A stretch of DNA of 64,000 bases from Eutypa lata (Eukaryota > Ascomycota > Sordariomycetes > Xylariales > Diatrypaceae), in the NCBI GenBank assembly GCA_022661535.1, contig JAKULF010000007.1:3534001-3598000 (forward strand), read 5' to 3'. Every line of letters starts with the position of its first letter. The stretch's first letter is position 1. The notes beneath the pieces were generated by a model that saw only the letters and a program-made list of their open reading frames with translations, was not told where the DNA came from and searched no databases. The position numbers and the translations under genes are program-made. Of this stretch, positions 1 to 11,117 are shown one piece after another.

Positions 1-623
1 TAGCAAATACTTTACTAAAAATCAATGGCTATCTTGAAACCGCAGTACCTGACCGCTCAATTTCCGGGTTCAAGAAAGGGAAAGCTTTTGGATATCCAGA
101 AGTCCCGGGTGAAGACTATCGGAACCCTGTCCTACGACGGACTAGAGAGCAATACGACCATAATAGGGAGATAGAGATCTCGTTACGTAATTTAAGCCGT
201 CAGAACTCACAGGCAGGTAGCTTTTCTGGAAGCGTAGCCTCTGGCTTCGGTGGTGAGGGCAGCTCAGACGTTCGGACGGGATCGTCGCGAAAGGCGCGGT
301 CACATCGCTCTACTTCTCCTTTCCCGGACAGAGACATAAACTCGTCCGAGCCGACAAACGACCCCTCTATTTCCGATGCCTCCGGAGTCCCACAAAGGGT
401 GCGAAGGGATACACTTGAGGTTCCGAAGCCAACAATTGCAAGCCATCATAACCATACGTGGAATAGCCAGTCAGCTTCATCAGCAGCCCCTATTGGAAAT
501 CTACCAGAGGTTCACAGCGCACCGAGTATCATCGTTTCCCCTAATACCGACAGCGCCTCGACTAGCAACAGGCCTGTTTCTAATAATCCCCCCACCCCAT
601 CGTCTTCCGAACTTCCGGGATAG
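1..623 (+). CDS. 3' end of an unidentified gene (C-terminal tail, partial)
   Basis: A single open frame runs from the left edge (first full codon at base 3) to a TAG stop ending at 623, giving about 206 residues with no start inside the window, so this is the C-terminal part of a gene that begins upstream. The first 55 residues look ordered and include the motif GYPEVPGEDYRNP followed by a charged stretch (LRRTREQYDHNREIE). The rest is Ser/Pro/Asn/Thr-rich and low in hydrophobics, typical of a disordered regulatory tail. I see no catalytic motif or membrane segment in this part and do not recognise the family. A short ORF in another frame (376-771) overlaps it and is taken as a shadow. Confidence 0.62.
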   Translation, partial: ANTLLKINGYLETAVPDRSISGFKKGKAFGYPEVPGEDYRNPVLRRTREQYDHNREIEISLRNLSRQNSQAGSFSGSVASGFGGEGSSDVRTGSSRKARSHRSTSPFPDRDINSSEPTNDPSISDASGVPQRVRRDTLEVPKPTIASHHNHTWNSQSASSAAPIGNLPEVHSAPSIIVSPNTDSASTSNRPVSNNPPTPSSSELPG

Positions 624-1805
624 ACTTCGGGTACTTCTAGAGCTGGCGAACGAATCTAGCTCGAGTTATCTTGTGCTGCTCTTGAGTTCAAGTAACAAAA
701 AGACCGGGAGACTTGGCAAACAGGAGACGATAGCGAAAGGGTTTGTTTGCAATGCAGCAGCTGAAAAATAATCATGCTCGGAAGAAAGAGTCCTGAGCAT
801 ATTTGCCACGAAAACTCATAAGGGCATATCTAATCATTATGGAAAAGGCCCAGGTGGCAGTATACAGAAAGCCTAGAAGAGGGATATCTACCCATTTCGC
901 TAACGGCCCACTCACACGATAGTCCTAAGACCGTGGTTCATCTAACGATGAATGCCTACCGAGACGAACTCGATTCTAATTTTAAACAGGGCAGCCTTGA
1001 ACCTCGGGGTAGAGGGTAAAATAATGAGCTAGGCTACATCACAGTACTGAAGAACGTTGCTCCGCCCAGTTCTATCAGTCAGCAATGAGTCGTTCTATTA
1101 CAACAAAGCCGAATGCAGAATTGGGAATATGGGTAGCGACTGGGATTTAGACAGAGACAATCTAGACAATATGATCTTCGATCTTACATCGATGCTCGTC
1201 TATAGTAGATGTTTATATGAGAGATGGATGGCTAGAAGGCAAGTCAGTTGTTCAAACCCGCAGGAAGAGCTATTGGTCCATCATGTTAAATACGTTGGGA
1301 GGGAAAACGGCATAGCTCTACACCAAAAATATAATGAGATACATAGGGTTTCATGCATTCAAGGATAGAAGTGAAGCACGCAGGAAAATAGCCAATAACA
1401 CAAAGTGAGAACGGAATTTGTACTGATGAATGCACTCAAAGACTATATACAGTTCGAATCCAACGCTATAAAAAAAATGTCCAAGGCAGATGAGTCCCCA
1501 CGAACTTCATCTCCTTTCCGAAGCTAAGCTATGTAGGTAGTTGAAAGAGGGAAGCGGAAGCATGGCAGGCAGGGAATGCTAAGTCCAGATAGTAACGTCC
1601 ATTTTCTCTTTTTTTTCCTTTCCCCTATCTGAGACTTTCACACCTCCTGACCCACCATGCTCGCTTGCATACATAGCAAGCATCATCATCGTCGTCTTCA
1701 TCATCACCACCACCAACCCCCTAGCGCTCAGTTCAGCAGCGTAGCTCAACGGCCCAGAGAAGTCATCCACCCATCGGTCCGTCCACCAACTTCCCAACTT
1801 CTGAC
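624..1805. other. Intergenic, no supported gene
   Basis: This is the space between the unidentified gene's stop and the GH6 stop, which converge. Bases 1579-1805 are probably GH6 3' UTR and hold a short GTC/ATC-rich stretch (about 1680-1710). A 103-codon ORF at 1057-1368 has no recognisable motif. A tRNA-like B-box string near 1453 has no matching stem. Confidence 0.6.
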
Positions 1806-3247
1806 TTAAAAAGCAGGGTTGGCGTTCTTGAGCAGCATCTCGAAGTAGGCCTGGTTCCACTGGCCAGCCTCGGGAGAGGGCTTGAAGGCGTCGGGCTTGC
1901 CGCAGAACGAGTCGTAGCGGGTGGCGCTCTCGTCGGAGGTGCCGTCGGACTCGCCGCCGGGCTTGCCCCAGACGAAGGCGTCGGCGAGCTCGGAGCCCGT
2001 GTCGCCCGTGGGCCGCACGCCGAACCCGGCCCCGTCGACGTTGCACCAGTTGCCCCACTCCTCGCGCAGGCCCGTGACCGCGTTCCGGCCCGTGTCCACG
2101 ATGGCGTGGTTCGGGTGGCCCGCCGCCTCGAGCGCCGCTCCGAACGTCTCGATGTAGATCTGCTCGTTCTGGCACTTGTTGTACTCCGCGTCGTCGGCGT
2201 CGGAGAACTCGCCGGGGGTCTCGTCCCTATTTTTTAAAAGAAATTCTGGTTAGGCCCTGTCTCTAGTGTACACGGGAAGAGAAAAAGTGGGGGGAAGGAA
2301 AATCTTACCAGGCGTTCCAGCCGGCAATGTTGGTGGCGATACCGCGGACCTGGCTGGGGCTGCCGGCGTCCTTGTAGACCTTGGCGAGCTCCTCGGCGCC
2401 GGGGTCGAGGTTGTCGTTCCAGCCGAGCCAGCCGCCGTGGCCAGCGTCGATGTACATGACGACGTTGGGCAGGTTGAGGGTCTTGAGGGCGTAGGCGACA
2501 CCCTCCTCGTAGCCGGCCTTGGACTCCTGGCAGGTCGTGAGGTCGGCGTTGGTCACCAGGTTGGGGAGCGAGTCGGGCTCGATGATGAGCGCGAAGGCCG
2601 AGTTGGGGTTGGCCTTGAGGAGGTCGGCGATGACTATAGAAGTTTTTTGCCCCGCGTTAGTTTTTGTACGTATTTATGTATACATGCATATGTGTGCACA
2701 GAAAATTCTATAGAAGGGAGAACGTTTGGACTGTTGCATATTTTACGTACCATCGACGTATTCGGTCTTGTACCGGTCGATCTCGCCAACCGCCAGTTCA
2801 CCGTTGGAGGCCTTGGCGGCGCAGTCACGGCCCGGAAGGTCGTAGACGACGAGACCCAGGATGTTCTCGCAGGGCAGGTCAGCGACGGCGTCGTTGAACT
2901 TGCCGATGTTCTCGATCGTGTCGCTAGTTACGGATTAGCGGCATGTTCTGTTGTCACGAGTAGGGGGAAAGGACAAAACATAAAACTCACAGCCAGAGGA
3001 AGCTACCGACATCAGCAACCTTGAGGGCGGATGCCTTCAGGGCGGCGTCGGTGATCGCCTCAGCGGCGGCCTCGACCTCGCTGCGGTAGAAGGTGTTGGC
3101 GTGTAGCGTGTACTCTGAGAAGACGTTGGTGGAGGCGTCGAGCTCGACGGGCGCGGCGCAGGCCCCGGAGCTCTGGCGGGCGACCCTCTTCGGTGCCGCG
3201 GCGGCACCGGCGGCGAAGGCCGCAACGGCTGCATTGCTGAACTTCAT
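1806..3247 (-). CDS. Secreted glycoside hydrolase family 6 cellobiohydrolase (no CBM1)
   Basis: GH6 inverting cellobiohydrolase, which releases cellobiose from cellulose chain ends outside the cell. Exons on the minus strand are 3247-2991, 2923-2751, 2633-2309 and 2226-1806, all GT-AG, joining to 391 residues. Residues 1-18 form an Ala-rich signal peptide. Both GH6 signatures are present: VVYDLPGRDC (about 111-120, with the RDC aspartate at 119) and LIIEPDSLP (about 159-167, with general-acid Asp164). Further on are AGHGGWLGW and the C-terminal GKPGGESDGTSD segment. There is no Cys-rich CBM1 or Ser/Thr linker, so the mature enzyme is a bare catalytic domain starting soon after the signal peptide. 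Endoglucanase activity within GH6 cannot be excluded from sequence alone. The start is the only ATG that gives a signal peptide. Confidence 0.96.
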
Positions 3248-5024
3248 CTTCGATACTACTGACTCTGGACTCTCTCTCTTAAAGTGAATGAATAAACAAG
3301 ATGAGATGTAAGAAAAAAGACAAGATCTGAGTGAGTGAGTGAGTGAAGAGCCAAGGATGCCACCTCGAAAGGAAGGGACAACCTCTTATACCAGCAGCAT
3401 CGCGTGGCAAAACAGGGGTTTAGGAGGTGATGGCGGTTGGCTTTCCCTAGCCAGCAGAGACCAACGAACGAAACAACGAAGCTCCTCTTCCGCCGTCGCC
3501 GCCTGACAGCTCGACGGTAATTAGGAAGCAAGGGCCGGCAATCTCGAAACGGCTCGGTGCGTAGTCTCCGAGAAGGATAGACGCTGGGCCCTTCACGATC
3601 CTAGCTTGCCCAGTTTGGGGCCAAAGTTGGGGTGATCTCCACGCCACCGTCACTTTCCATCGGAGCGTGTAGGGAGACTTGCTCCCCCTGTCGCTCATTT
3701 GGGGGATATTGCTCTTTTCTCCATTCCCGTCCCTTCGGACCTATTATATTGTGTGGGGAAAGGGCAATATTACTACGCCTTATTAACCCCATATAACCAC
3801 CTATATGCAGCCATATGCCGCTAATCTAGATCTCTTCGAAGCACCTGTGCAATAAGTCCCTTGGATGGTAAGTGGCGTTAGAACCCACGATGGGTCTGGT
3901 ATATGAGCATGTTTTCTTCTTGCCTTAATCGTGCATGCAGTTCCGTGCTCCACTAGTTAGGACGGTATCCCATCCGTGAAAGACCAAGAGGGTAAATCTA
4001 CGTAGAAGTAGACACGTGGAAATATTAGCGAGCCCGACAACACCTAGCTACAGTAGCCCATCGTCATTTGAGCTAATAAGGTGACACCCAAGCCTCTTTC
4101 TCCCTCTCTCTCGAGCTCTAGGCAATGCGACGCCAGGTATTGTTGTGCCTGGCTAGACTGCCGTATGTAGATTGCTTCCCCACGGAGCAAGAAGCCAGGG
4201 TATAGCCGAAATGGGATTAAGTCAGTGAGCATCTCCAATTCTGTTTGGTGCAATATCATTGGGGGAGCCCGCCTAAAATCACATTTAAAGCATTGAACCT
4301 TGCGCCCCGTTGAAGGTGCGCCCACGGGCTCCGGGACCCGAATTTAGCCGTCGAATGGCGAAAGATCATCCCCGGCTAATAGGCGCTTCGTGGTCCCATC
4401 AGGGCCTCGCAGCGACACATATGTAATGGAGGTCACCCGATCCGGTAAGGCTTCCTAAGCGCAAGGACGGCTCTTGGCTACAGGACTTCCATCATGGAAG
4501 TTCGGAGGGCGGTTCCGTGTAGTGCTACGACTTACGACATCGGTTAGACATGACTATTTGTCCATGTTTCAAAGTCCTGCTTGGATCGAGAACTAGAATC
4601 AGTTCCCTGAATAAGTATGCTATGCTAGCCATGCTTTCTTTCCGGGATATAGTAAATCATGTGACATGACATAAACACATTTAGAATTGATAGAGCGGTT
4701 CGAGTATGAACCCATGTACCTGTCCACTACAATTTCACGTTCTCGCGGGAATGGGAGGAATGCTGCTGTCAGCAGGTTCACTTGAGGTTCTAGAACTTAA
4801 GCTAGAGGCTGTGCGTCTGGGGGGAAACAGTTGACTGGTGAGGGTGTGGTGGTCAGTCAAAACAAGGCTCTACTTTTTATTCGTCTAGTTCTCTAAAGTC
4901 CTTCATCACTAGACTCGATCCGGCTGTAATATACACGACATTCAACCATCGCACAGCAATGCCAATATCAGCACCTCATCGGCTATAACACGACCCCTCG
5001 ATTGCTACCGGTACGTCTCAAGAT
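3248..5024. other. Intergenic, GH6 promoter side; no supported gene
   Basis: About 1.8 kb separates the GH6 start from the OST3 stop. Roughly the first 600 bases should hold the GH6 promoter. A 93-codon minus-strand ORF at 4044-4325 and those at 3447-3792 show no conserved motif or splice pattern and are not called. Confidence 0.6.
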
Positions 5025-6186
5025 TTAGACGAAAGGAGGCAACTTGAAGGGATAGCCACCATTCTTGCCTCGGAATACGAAGAGCAAGAAGCCGTACACA
5101 AGGTACAGTATACCACCCCAAAGGATAATCATGACCTGCTGGATCTTGGGGTTGCGCTCTCTTGGAACCTTAATCGCGAGAGAAACGGTAGCTAAGGCCA
5201 GGAGGGCATCTTGTGGTAGTTAGCGTGGAAGCTCCTACTTTAGCGAGTGAAGAGTGCTTACAGAGAAAGCCGATGATCTGTGTTTCAAGACCAAATTGAT
5301 TCTGGAAGCCGGGGGCAAAGTAGTTGATACCTCCGTGCCCATCCGCAGCCACATAAGGTGTCTTTCGAATCTGGTTGAACATATGTCCGCTAATGAAGAC
5401 GATTATGAGGAACAAGCTACCGGCAGCCCATAGCTGGCGGTTCTGGACAACTGGTAGTATATACGGCCCTGCCTTGGCAAGAACACCCACGGTGGTCAGA
5501 GTAAGGACAATGCCTACACCCCATCCGAGCCAGTTGATAGGTCGCCTCACGGCTGGGTGCGGGCGGTCGGGTAGGTGACGGGCGATCCATGCTTGGACTT
5601 GCTCGGCGGTTGGTGGGCTGTAGAATGTTAAGCATTATATACAATATATATTATAAGGTATTCTAGATCTACTCACCCACTCGTAAAGTCGTAACGTAGA
5701 GGCTCGGGGTCGGCGACGGCATGAGGTCCGGTGGTGGGGTGGAAAAGGAGAAGTACAGGAGCTGTTTGGAGGTGGAGCTATAATTTTGTTAGTTATTTGT
5801 ATATACTACTCATGTCATACTGCACAAGTGGGCAAACATACGGCCATGAAGGTATCCCTTCCGTCAGAGAAGTCCAAGGTAGAGAAGATGACACGGGATT
5901 CAGCCTTCTTGTCACCCTTGGTCCAGCTACGGGCTAGGAGTTCCCACTCGGGTTGGAATTCATGGCACAGACCGCATTGGTAACGCTGGTCCAAGGCCGT
6001 CAAGACGACAGCTACGGTATGATCTCGAGGAGCTGCAGTAAGTTTCTTATAAGACGAGTCGGACAGCTTAACCGGTGCGGAGGCCACAGCTTTCTTGTGG
6101 AATTCTTCGAATACCGGCTTCTTGGCAGCAGCCGCAAAGGCCGTCAGAGGAAGAGCGGCAGAGAAAAGAAGAGCCAACCACCGCAT
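5025..6186 (-). CDS. OST3: OST3/OST6-type subunit of the ER oligosaccharyltransferase
   Basis: Subunit of the N-glycan oligosaccharyltransferase. Its lumenal thioredoxin-like domain holds acceptor proteins by mixed disulfides. Exons 6186-5842, 5777-5677, 5617-5262 and 5209-5025 join to 328 residues. A signal peptide (MRWLALLFSAALPLTAFA) is followed by the thioredoxin domain with the redox motif CGLC (about 71-74). The second exon encodes the family motif APVLLLFHPTTGPHA, and then come four hydrophobic segments (about 185-315) and the C-terminal GKNGGYPFKLPPFV, a near-invariant end of fungal Ost3. The ATG at 6186 is used because the frame extending to 6195 opens only with TTG. The gene is divergent from the coiled-coil gene starting at 6807. 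Confidence 0.96.
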
Positions 6187-6806
6187 GTTGACCAATTTTG
6201 GAGGAAATGAATTGATTAAAGGGGTATAGTATAGTTGAAGGATGCCCTGCTACACACAATTGACAATGGGCGACGATGGCGACGAAGGGGATGTTAAAGG
6301 TTCACATCAAACGAGAGCGCCTTGCTTTCACAATGTGGATAGGTAACGAATTGAATGTTGGCCTCAATTGAGAGCTTACGCATAGGTACGTACATACCTA
6401 GCTTGAGCTACTTAATCCCTCGATATTTGAATTATTTACTTATCGATATGAATTACGTAGTCAAATTAACGGTCCGAGCGTTTGACGCCAGTCCATTTTG
6501 GGTAGTTTGTTGATGGAGCAATTGGAACGTGCGGGCACCCTAGACTACCGCTAGGACAACTGCACCAAACACATCAGTTCTTTCCTCCCCCTTGTCCCGA
6601 GCCTCCTCATCTTCAGACAGACAGACACCACTAGTTAAACTTGGGTTACCTATATCACAACTTCTTATAGCCCAACTTAACTCTTATTGGAGAATCCAAA
6701 CAAACCCTCTACCATAATTACAAACTTTGGTTTATTCACTCGCTTTTGTTGTAACTAAGGACGCGTCTGTTAATCTTGATTGATGGGGAGAATAGCAAAG
6801 GCCACC
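6187..6806. other. Shared divergent promoter region
   Basis: 620 bases separate the starts of OST3 (leftward) and the coiled-coil/AT-hook gene (rightward), so both promoters must lie here. The stretch is AT-rich around 6410-6470. No gene or clear TATA box was identified. Confidence 0.6.
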
Positions 6807-9057
6807 ATGGGCCCGAAGAAAGCCAGCATGGACGTAGATGAGGTACGAAAGAACACTACGATTCCATTACTTCCATATCTTCTTGTCTTTGTGGTTCAAT
6901 TGCTGTTTCTAACCTTCATCTATCATATTCACAGCGTCAAGATCTTCTTCACAAACTTGAGATCAAGCATGAACGGAACTCTGGCGACTCCCACCTTCTA
7001 TTCAAGGATGAAGATATCCGCCGCTTAAAGCTGAGGATTCTTATGTTGCGAGACGAGAACACCTCATTACGAGACCGGGTTACCCAGAACGACCATGTAA
7101 ACACAGCCTTGGTCGAGGAATGTGACGATGCAAAGACACTACTCAAGAGTAAGATGGAGACAATCGACTCCCTGGAGAAGCAATTACAAACCCAAGAACG
7201 GGAATATACAAATCTGAAGGTAATTCAAAATCTATAGAACACAATTGGTATATTATATACGACATCCAAATACTGACAGCAACTCCACAGGCTGAGCTAC
7301 GGTCTATGACCAACGCCACGCAAGACTCGGCAGATCTGTTGGCTGAGAAGCTAGCTCTAACACGCGAGCTTGCAGTTTTAAAGCCAGAACTAGAACATCT
7401 ACGATTGCAGGTCAACCAACAACAAGCAACCCTCTCCGAAAAGCTGTCGCTGGAACGACAAGTCAACACCCTGGAAGTTGAACTTGCAAACGAGAAAAAG
7501 GCGGTGAAGCGAGCAATGCAAAAGCGGGAAAGCAACGACCGAGTAGAAGACGAGCTTCGAAATATGCTGCGAGAGGCAGAAAAGAAGGTCACTGCTGAAA
7601 AGACCAAGCGCGAGAGGCTTGAAGACCAGCTTGAGCAAGAGAAACGGACTCATCAGTTTGCCTTACAAGAACAAGACAGTACTCGAGAGCTAGAAGCAGA
7701 TCTCCGGAAGAAAATGCAGGAAGCCCAGAAACAGTTGCGAGAGGAGCAAACAGACAAAGAGCAATTGGAGGAAGAACTCCAGGCGGTGACAAGAGCATCA
7801 GAGAAGGCACAAAAGAAGCAAGCCAACAAGGGAGTTGAAGATGAGCTCCGCACCATGCTAGAGGAGGCCCAGAATAGCCTGAAGATCCAAAAGAAGGAGA
7901 CAGAAAAGGCACGACAAGAAATGCGAACAGCGGTGTCTGAAGTTGAGGCACGAAACGAGGAACTCGAGACGAAGCTTGAAAAGTTCAGGACGAAGATGCG
8001 GGATGTTCAGGAGCAACTGAAGCAATGCCAAGCTGATTTGCGGAAAGCGCAGAAAGCGCGTGTCTCTGTGCCGGAAGAGAGGACGACCAAGACTATCGGT
8101 GGGCCTCAAGGCTTCCGTAAGAGGAAAGCCCACGATTTGTCCATGGACGAATTTACTCAGATAACGATACAAACTCCCAGCGCTGAGGATGCCAACCTTG
8201 GACGGCGTGTGTTCAAGAAGCGACCCATTGAGCCCACAGTTTTCGGCGAGAAATCGACATTCTCCATCACGCCATTCCTAAACCGAAGCAAGACTGGGGA
8301 GGATGAGACCCCTGAGCAGAACGATGATTCGGTAGTAAACGATTCTATATTGGGCACGAAGCACTCTACGAAAACTCTCGAGATCCCGATGGCTCCAGAG
8401 CCGGCTGAAGCCGAAGCGGGAGAGTCCGAGCCAGAAGCTCAAGCCACAGCCGCGGATGATGATGACAAGCCGAAGACCAAGCGAGGCAGACCTAAGAAGG
8501 CCCTCGGCGAAGCGCCCTCAGCAAAGAAGAACGCGCAACCCGCCGCGAAGAAGATATTGAAGAAGGCCAGTAAGCTCGCCCTCAAGAAGGCACCTGAGGA
8601 GGCTGCTCCTGCTGCCGAAGGCGACAGCAGTAGCCAGGAAGAACAACCGGAAGCGAAGCAGCCGGTGCCGGCGGCAGAGAAGACGTCGACCGTCAAGTTC
8701 AACTTCACGCTGCCCCAGGACGAGAATGCCCCCAAAGCCTCAAACCGAGGCGCTAGCGGCGCCGCTCGCCCTCGCGCCACCGCCCCTGCCGCCGCCGCCG
8801 AGCAGCCGAAGAAGAAGAAGCGTAAGGTCCTAGGCTCGACCAAGACGCTGTTCGACGAGGACGATGGCGAGGCCCCGGCACCAGCCCCAGCACCGGCGGG
8901 ACTGACGAGGAAACCGTCGAAGGTCCAGCTCGGCGGGGCACGGGGTCCCAGTAAGGCGCCGATAGGTATTAAGAGAAATGCGGCCTTCGCTGGTGGTACT
9001 ACGTTCTCGCCCTTGAAGCGGGACCGCAGAGGCGTGGGTGCGAGCTTTCTTGCGTGA
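6807..9057 (+). CDS. Nuclear coiled-coil protein with AT-hook and NLS
   Basis: Not identified by name. Exons 6807-6842, 6935-7219 and 7291-9057 (all phase 0) join to 695 residues. The start at 6807 lies in a perfect GCCACCATGG context; an in-frame ATG at 6783 is an alternative. Residues about 25-330 are rich in Glu, Lys, Gln and Leu with heptad-like spacing and should form a long coiled coil. The second half is disordered and basic, and contains KTKRGRPKKALGE, a canonical AT-hook core (RGRP), and QPKKKKRKV, which resembles the SV40-type nuclear localisation signal. The last residues (SPLKRDRRGVGASFLA) look like a conserved C-terminal peptide. This architecture suggests a chromatin, kinetochore or spindle-pole scaffold; that is inference only. 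Confidence 0.85.
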
Positions 9058-9501
9058 ATGATTAACTAGGAGAAGCATGGAATCGGGCATTGTTTAGCTT
9101 GAGAGGAGTACCTAATGGGATAGGGAATCGGATCGGATCGGAACACGGAGGGTTATATGCATTTGTCGGCGTTTGCTGTTTGTTAGGTTTTGCTTTTTAA
9201 AAAAGGGATTATGGTGGGAGGGATTCGGTCGGAGTTAGTTTACGATTGCATTGCATTGCATTGTGCTGTATGAATACGAGGTACCTGAGAATGATTTTGC
9301 TTTATTACTATCTATTTGTCAGTGACTTGTACTATTTGTTAGATAGTCCCATCGTCAAGCAACCCCCCACCTATGCCCATGATAGATGGCATCGCTGTGA
9401 ACCCCCTAAGATAGCATAACGAGCACCCCTGACTAGAAGATGCTGTTAAGACTCCCAAGTACTCAAAATCGAAGCAGCCGATCGATCAGCTAGCCAACCG
9501 A
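9058..9501. other. Convergent 3' region
   Basis: 444 bases lie between two converging stops. They hold a short run of ATTGC direct repeats (about 9246-9261) and the 3' UTRs. No gene is seen. Confidence 0.6.
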
Positions 9502-11002
9502 TCAAGCCCCCTTCGGCTTCCCACCCTCACCTTCGCCCTGACTCACCTCGAGCAAAATCAGCTTATCCTCCCTCCAACTCCACACAGCGGCGATCGCGGT
9601 CCCCGGTCCAGCCACGACCGCCACGGCCGCGATAACGGCGCCAGCAACACCAACAGACGACCAACCGCCCCCAACCCCACCGTTCCGGGCGCGCAGCACG
9701 TCGCACACGACAACCCAACACCAGAGCAGCGACGCCACGAGCACCCCCCACCAGTCCCACTGGAAGATCCAGTGGAGGCCCAGAGCCATACTCTGGCGCC
9801 TGCATTTTTACATACATATTAGTATGTTGTTCTTTAAGCGTGATTGATGTCTTGTTTGCTTTTAGGAGAAGCAGGTATAGTGAGGGATGGTCATAACGCA
9901 AGAGAGCAGGATAAGAAACTAAAGAGAGTCATTTCCAGATAGGGGTGCTCGCTCAGGGTTCAGGGTTTGGATGCTTTTGTATCTGTACATACCACGTCGT
10001 CCGGTTAGGTAAAAATACGTAGGAAAACGAGAGACGCGAGTCAGAGGACGCCGTATAGATCGAATAGAGCACGCCGAGGTGCGTGATCGCGGATACGATG
10101 CCTGCGAATAGGTATAGGCGTTTGAGGTGCGGGACGTCGTTGTTCTGGCGGCTGCTATTCTCGGTTTCGGTTTTGGGCGACGAAGATAACGAGGGGGGGT
10201 ATAAGGCGAAGATGGACGCGAACATGACCAGCAGAACCTCCATCAGCAGCGGTGCAGGCTGCCAGAACGCGATCAAGCCCTGCGTGACGTCCAGGTCGCC
10301 GCCCCAGTAGCCGTGTGCGTAGACAGCGAGCGTCGGGACGAGGTACCCGAGGGCCGTAGCGGGGAGCAGAGCCACCGCGTAGCCTGGGCGCATCTGCCTT
10401 CGCCTTCCCCTTTCCCTTCCATTCTCGCCTCCGTTTCCTCCGTCCGCCGAAGCGGCCAGATGCGCAACACAAAACAAGGGAATGATAACAGCCGCGCCTA
10501 CCGTCTGGTAAAGCAACGCATAGAGCGCAGTCCAAGTGACGGACCGCCGCCCGACATGCCGCATCCGAGACGCCTCGACGGCCCACACGGCCGCGATGGC
10601 GTAGAACGACACCAGGAAGTGCACCTGCTGCAGGCGGATGCCGGGGTCGAGGCCCGCGGGTCCCGCGACGAAGGCCGCGACGAGGAAGGCGAGGACCTCA
10701 TCGAGGGCCGCGATTCCCGTGTAGTGCTTCCGGAGATGGAGAGGGAGCGGTTGATGCTGCTCTGATGATGAAGTAGAAGAAGATAATATGACAGGGGAAG
10801 GTTGAAGATACCCGCTCTCGACTTGGGGTAGGAAGTCCGCTGGTACGTCGTTCAGGGCTGTGTCGATCCGCATTACCCAGAGTGAGAGGGCGGATATGAG
10901 CAGGAAGGTGAGAGTTATGAGTGTGTTGAAGGGGCGGTGGGATGATGATGATGACGATGATGTCGCCTGAGATGGCGGCGGTGGTTTTTTAATTCCCGCC
11001 AT
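9502..11002 (-). CDS. Polytopic integral membrane protein, secondary-metabolite-cluster type
   Basis: Two exons, 11002-9993 and 9799-9502, join through a split Trp codon to 435 residues. At least seven hydrophobic segments are visible: TLITLTFLLISALSL near the N-terminus, then VLAFLVAAFVAG, FLVSFYAIAAVWAVE, LYQTVGAAVIIPLFC, VALLPATALGYLVP, LLMEVLLVMFASIFAL and a C-terminal pair. The loop QVHFLVSFYAIAAVW and the late motif HWIFQWDWWG resemble uncharacterised membrane proteins often seen beside fungal terpenoid/polyketide clusters; this is from memory of the family style, not a search. No cluster backbone enzyme is nearby. The start is the ATG in CTACCATGG; the frame continues upstream only to a TTG. 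The function is unknown, and transport or cyclase-like roles cannot be distinguished. Confidence 0.85.
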
Positions 11003-11086
11003 GGTAGTGTTTTCAAGTTCCTTCCCCTTAGTCAAATTCTAACCGCGGGTTCCAGGTAGTAATTTGTGAACTGTCGGTTCAGACGT

Positions 11087-11116
<30 letters not shown>
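11087..11116. repeat. (CTA)10 microsatellite
   Basis: Ten uninterrupted trinucleotide copies lie about 85 bases upstream of the start of the membrane-protein gene, probably in its 5' UTR or promoter. Confidence 0.95.

Positions 11117-11117
<1 letters not shown>

Noticed and set aside
1447..1465. GTTCGAATCC string resembling a tRNA B box
   Set aside because: No T-arm stem pairing, no A box at the right distance and no acceptor stem.
2266..3024. 252-codon plus-strand ORF across the GH6 gene
   Set aside because: Antisense shadow of GC-rich GH6 exons; it runs through the GH6 introns and has no motif.
7143..8172. Minus-strand ORFs opposite the coiled-coil gene
   Set aside because: Ser/Leu/Phe-rich frames are the usual complement of Glu/Lys/Gln-rich coiled-coil codons.
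9563..9901. Second minus-strand frame over the C-terminal exon of the membrane protein
   Set aside because: Out of frame with the spliced gene, which joins cleanly through a split Trp codon.
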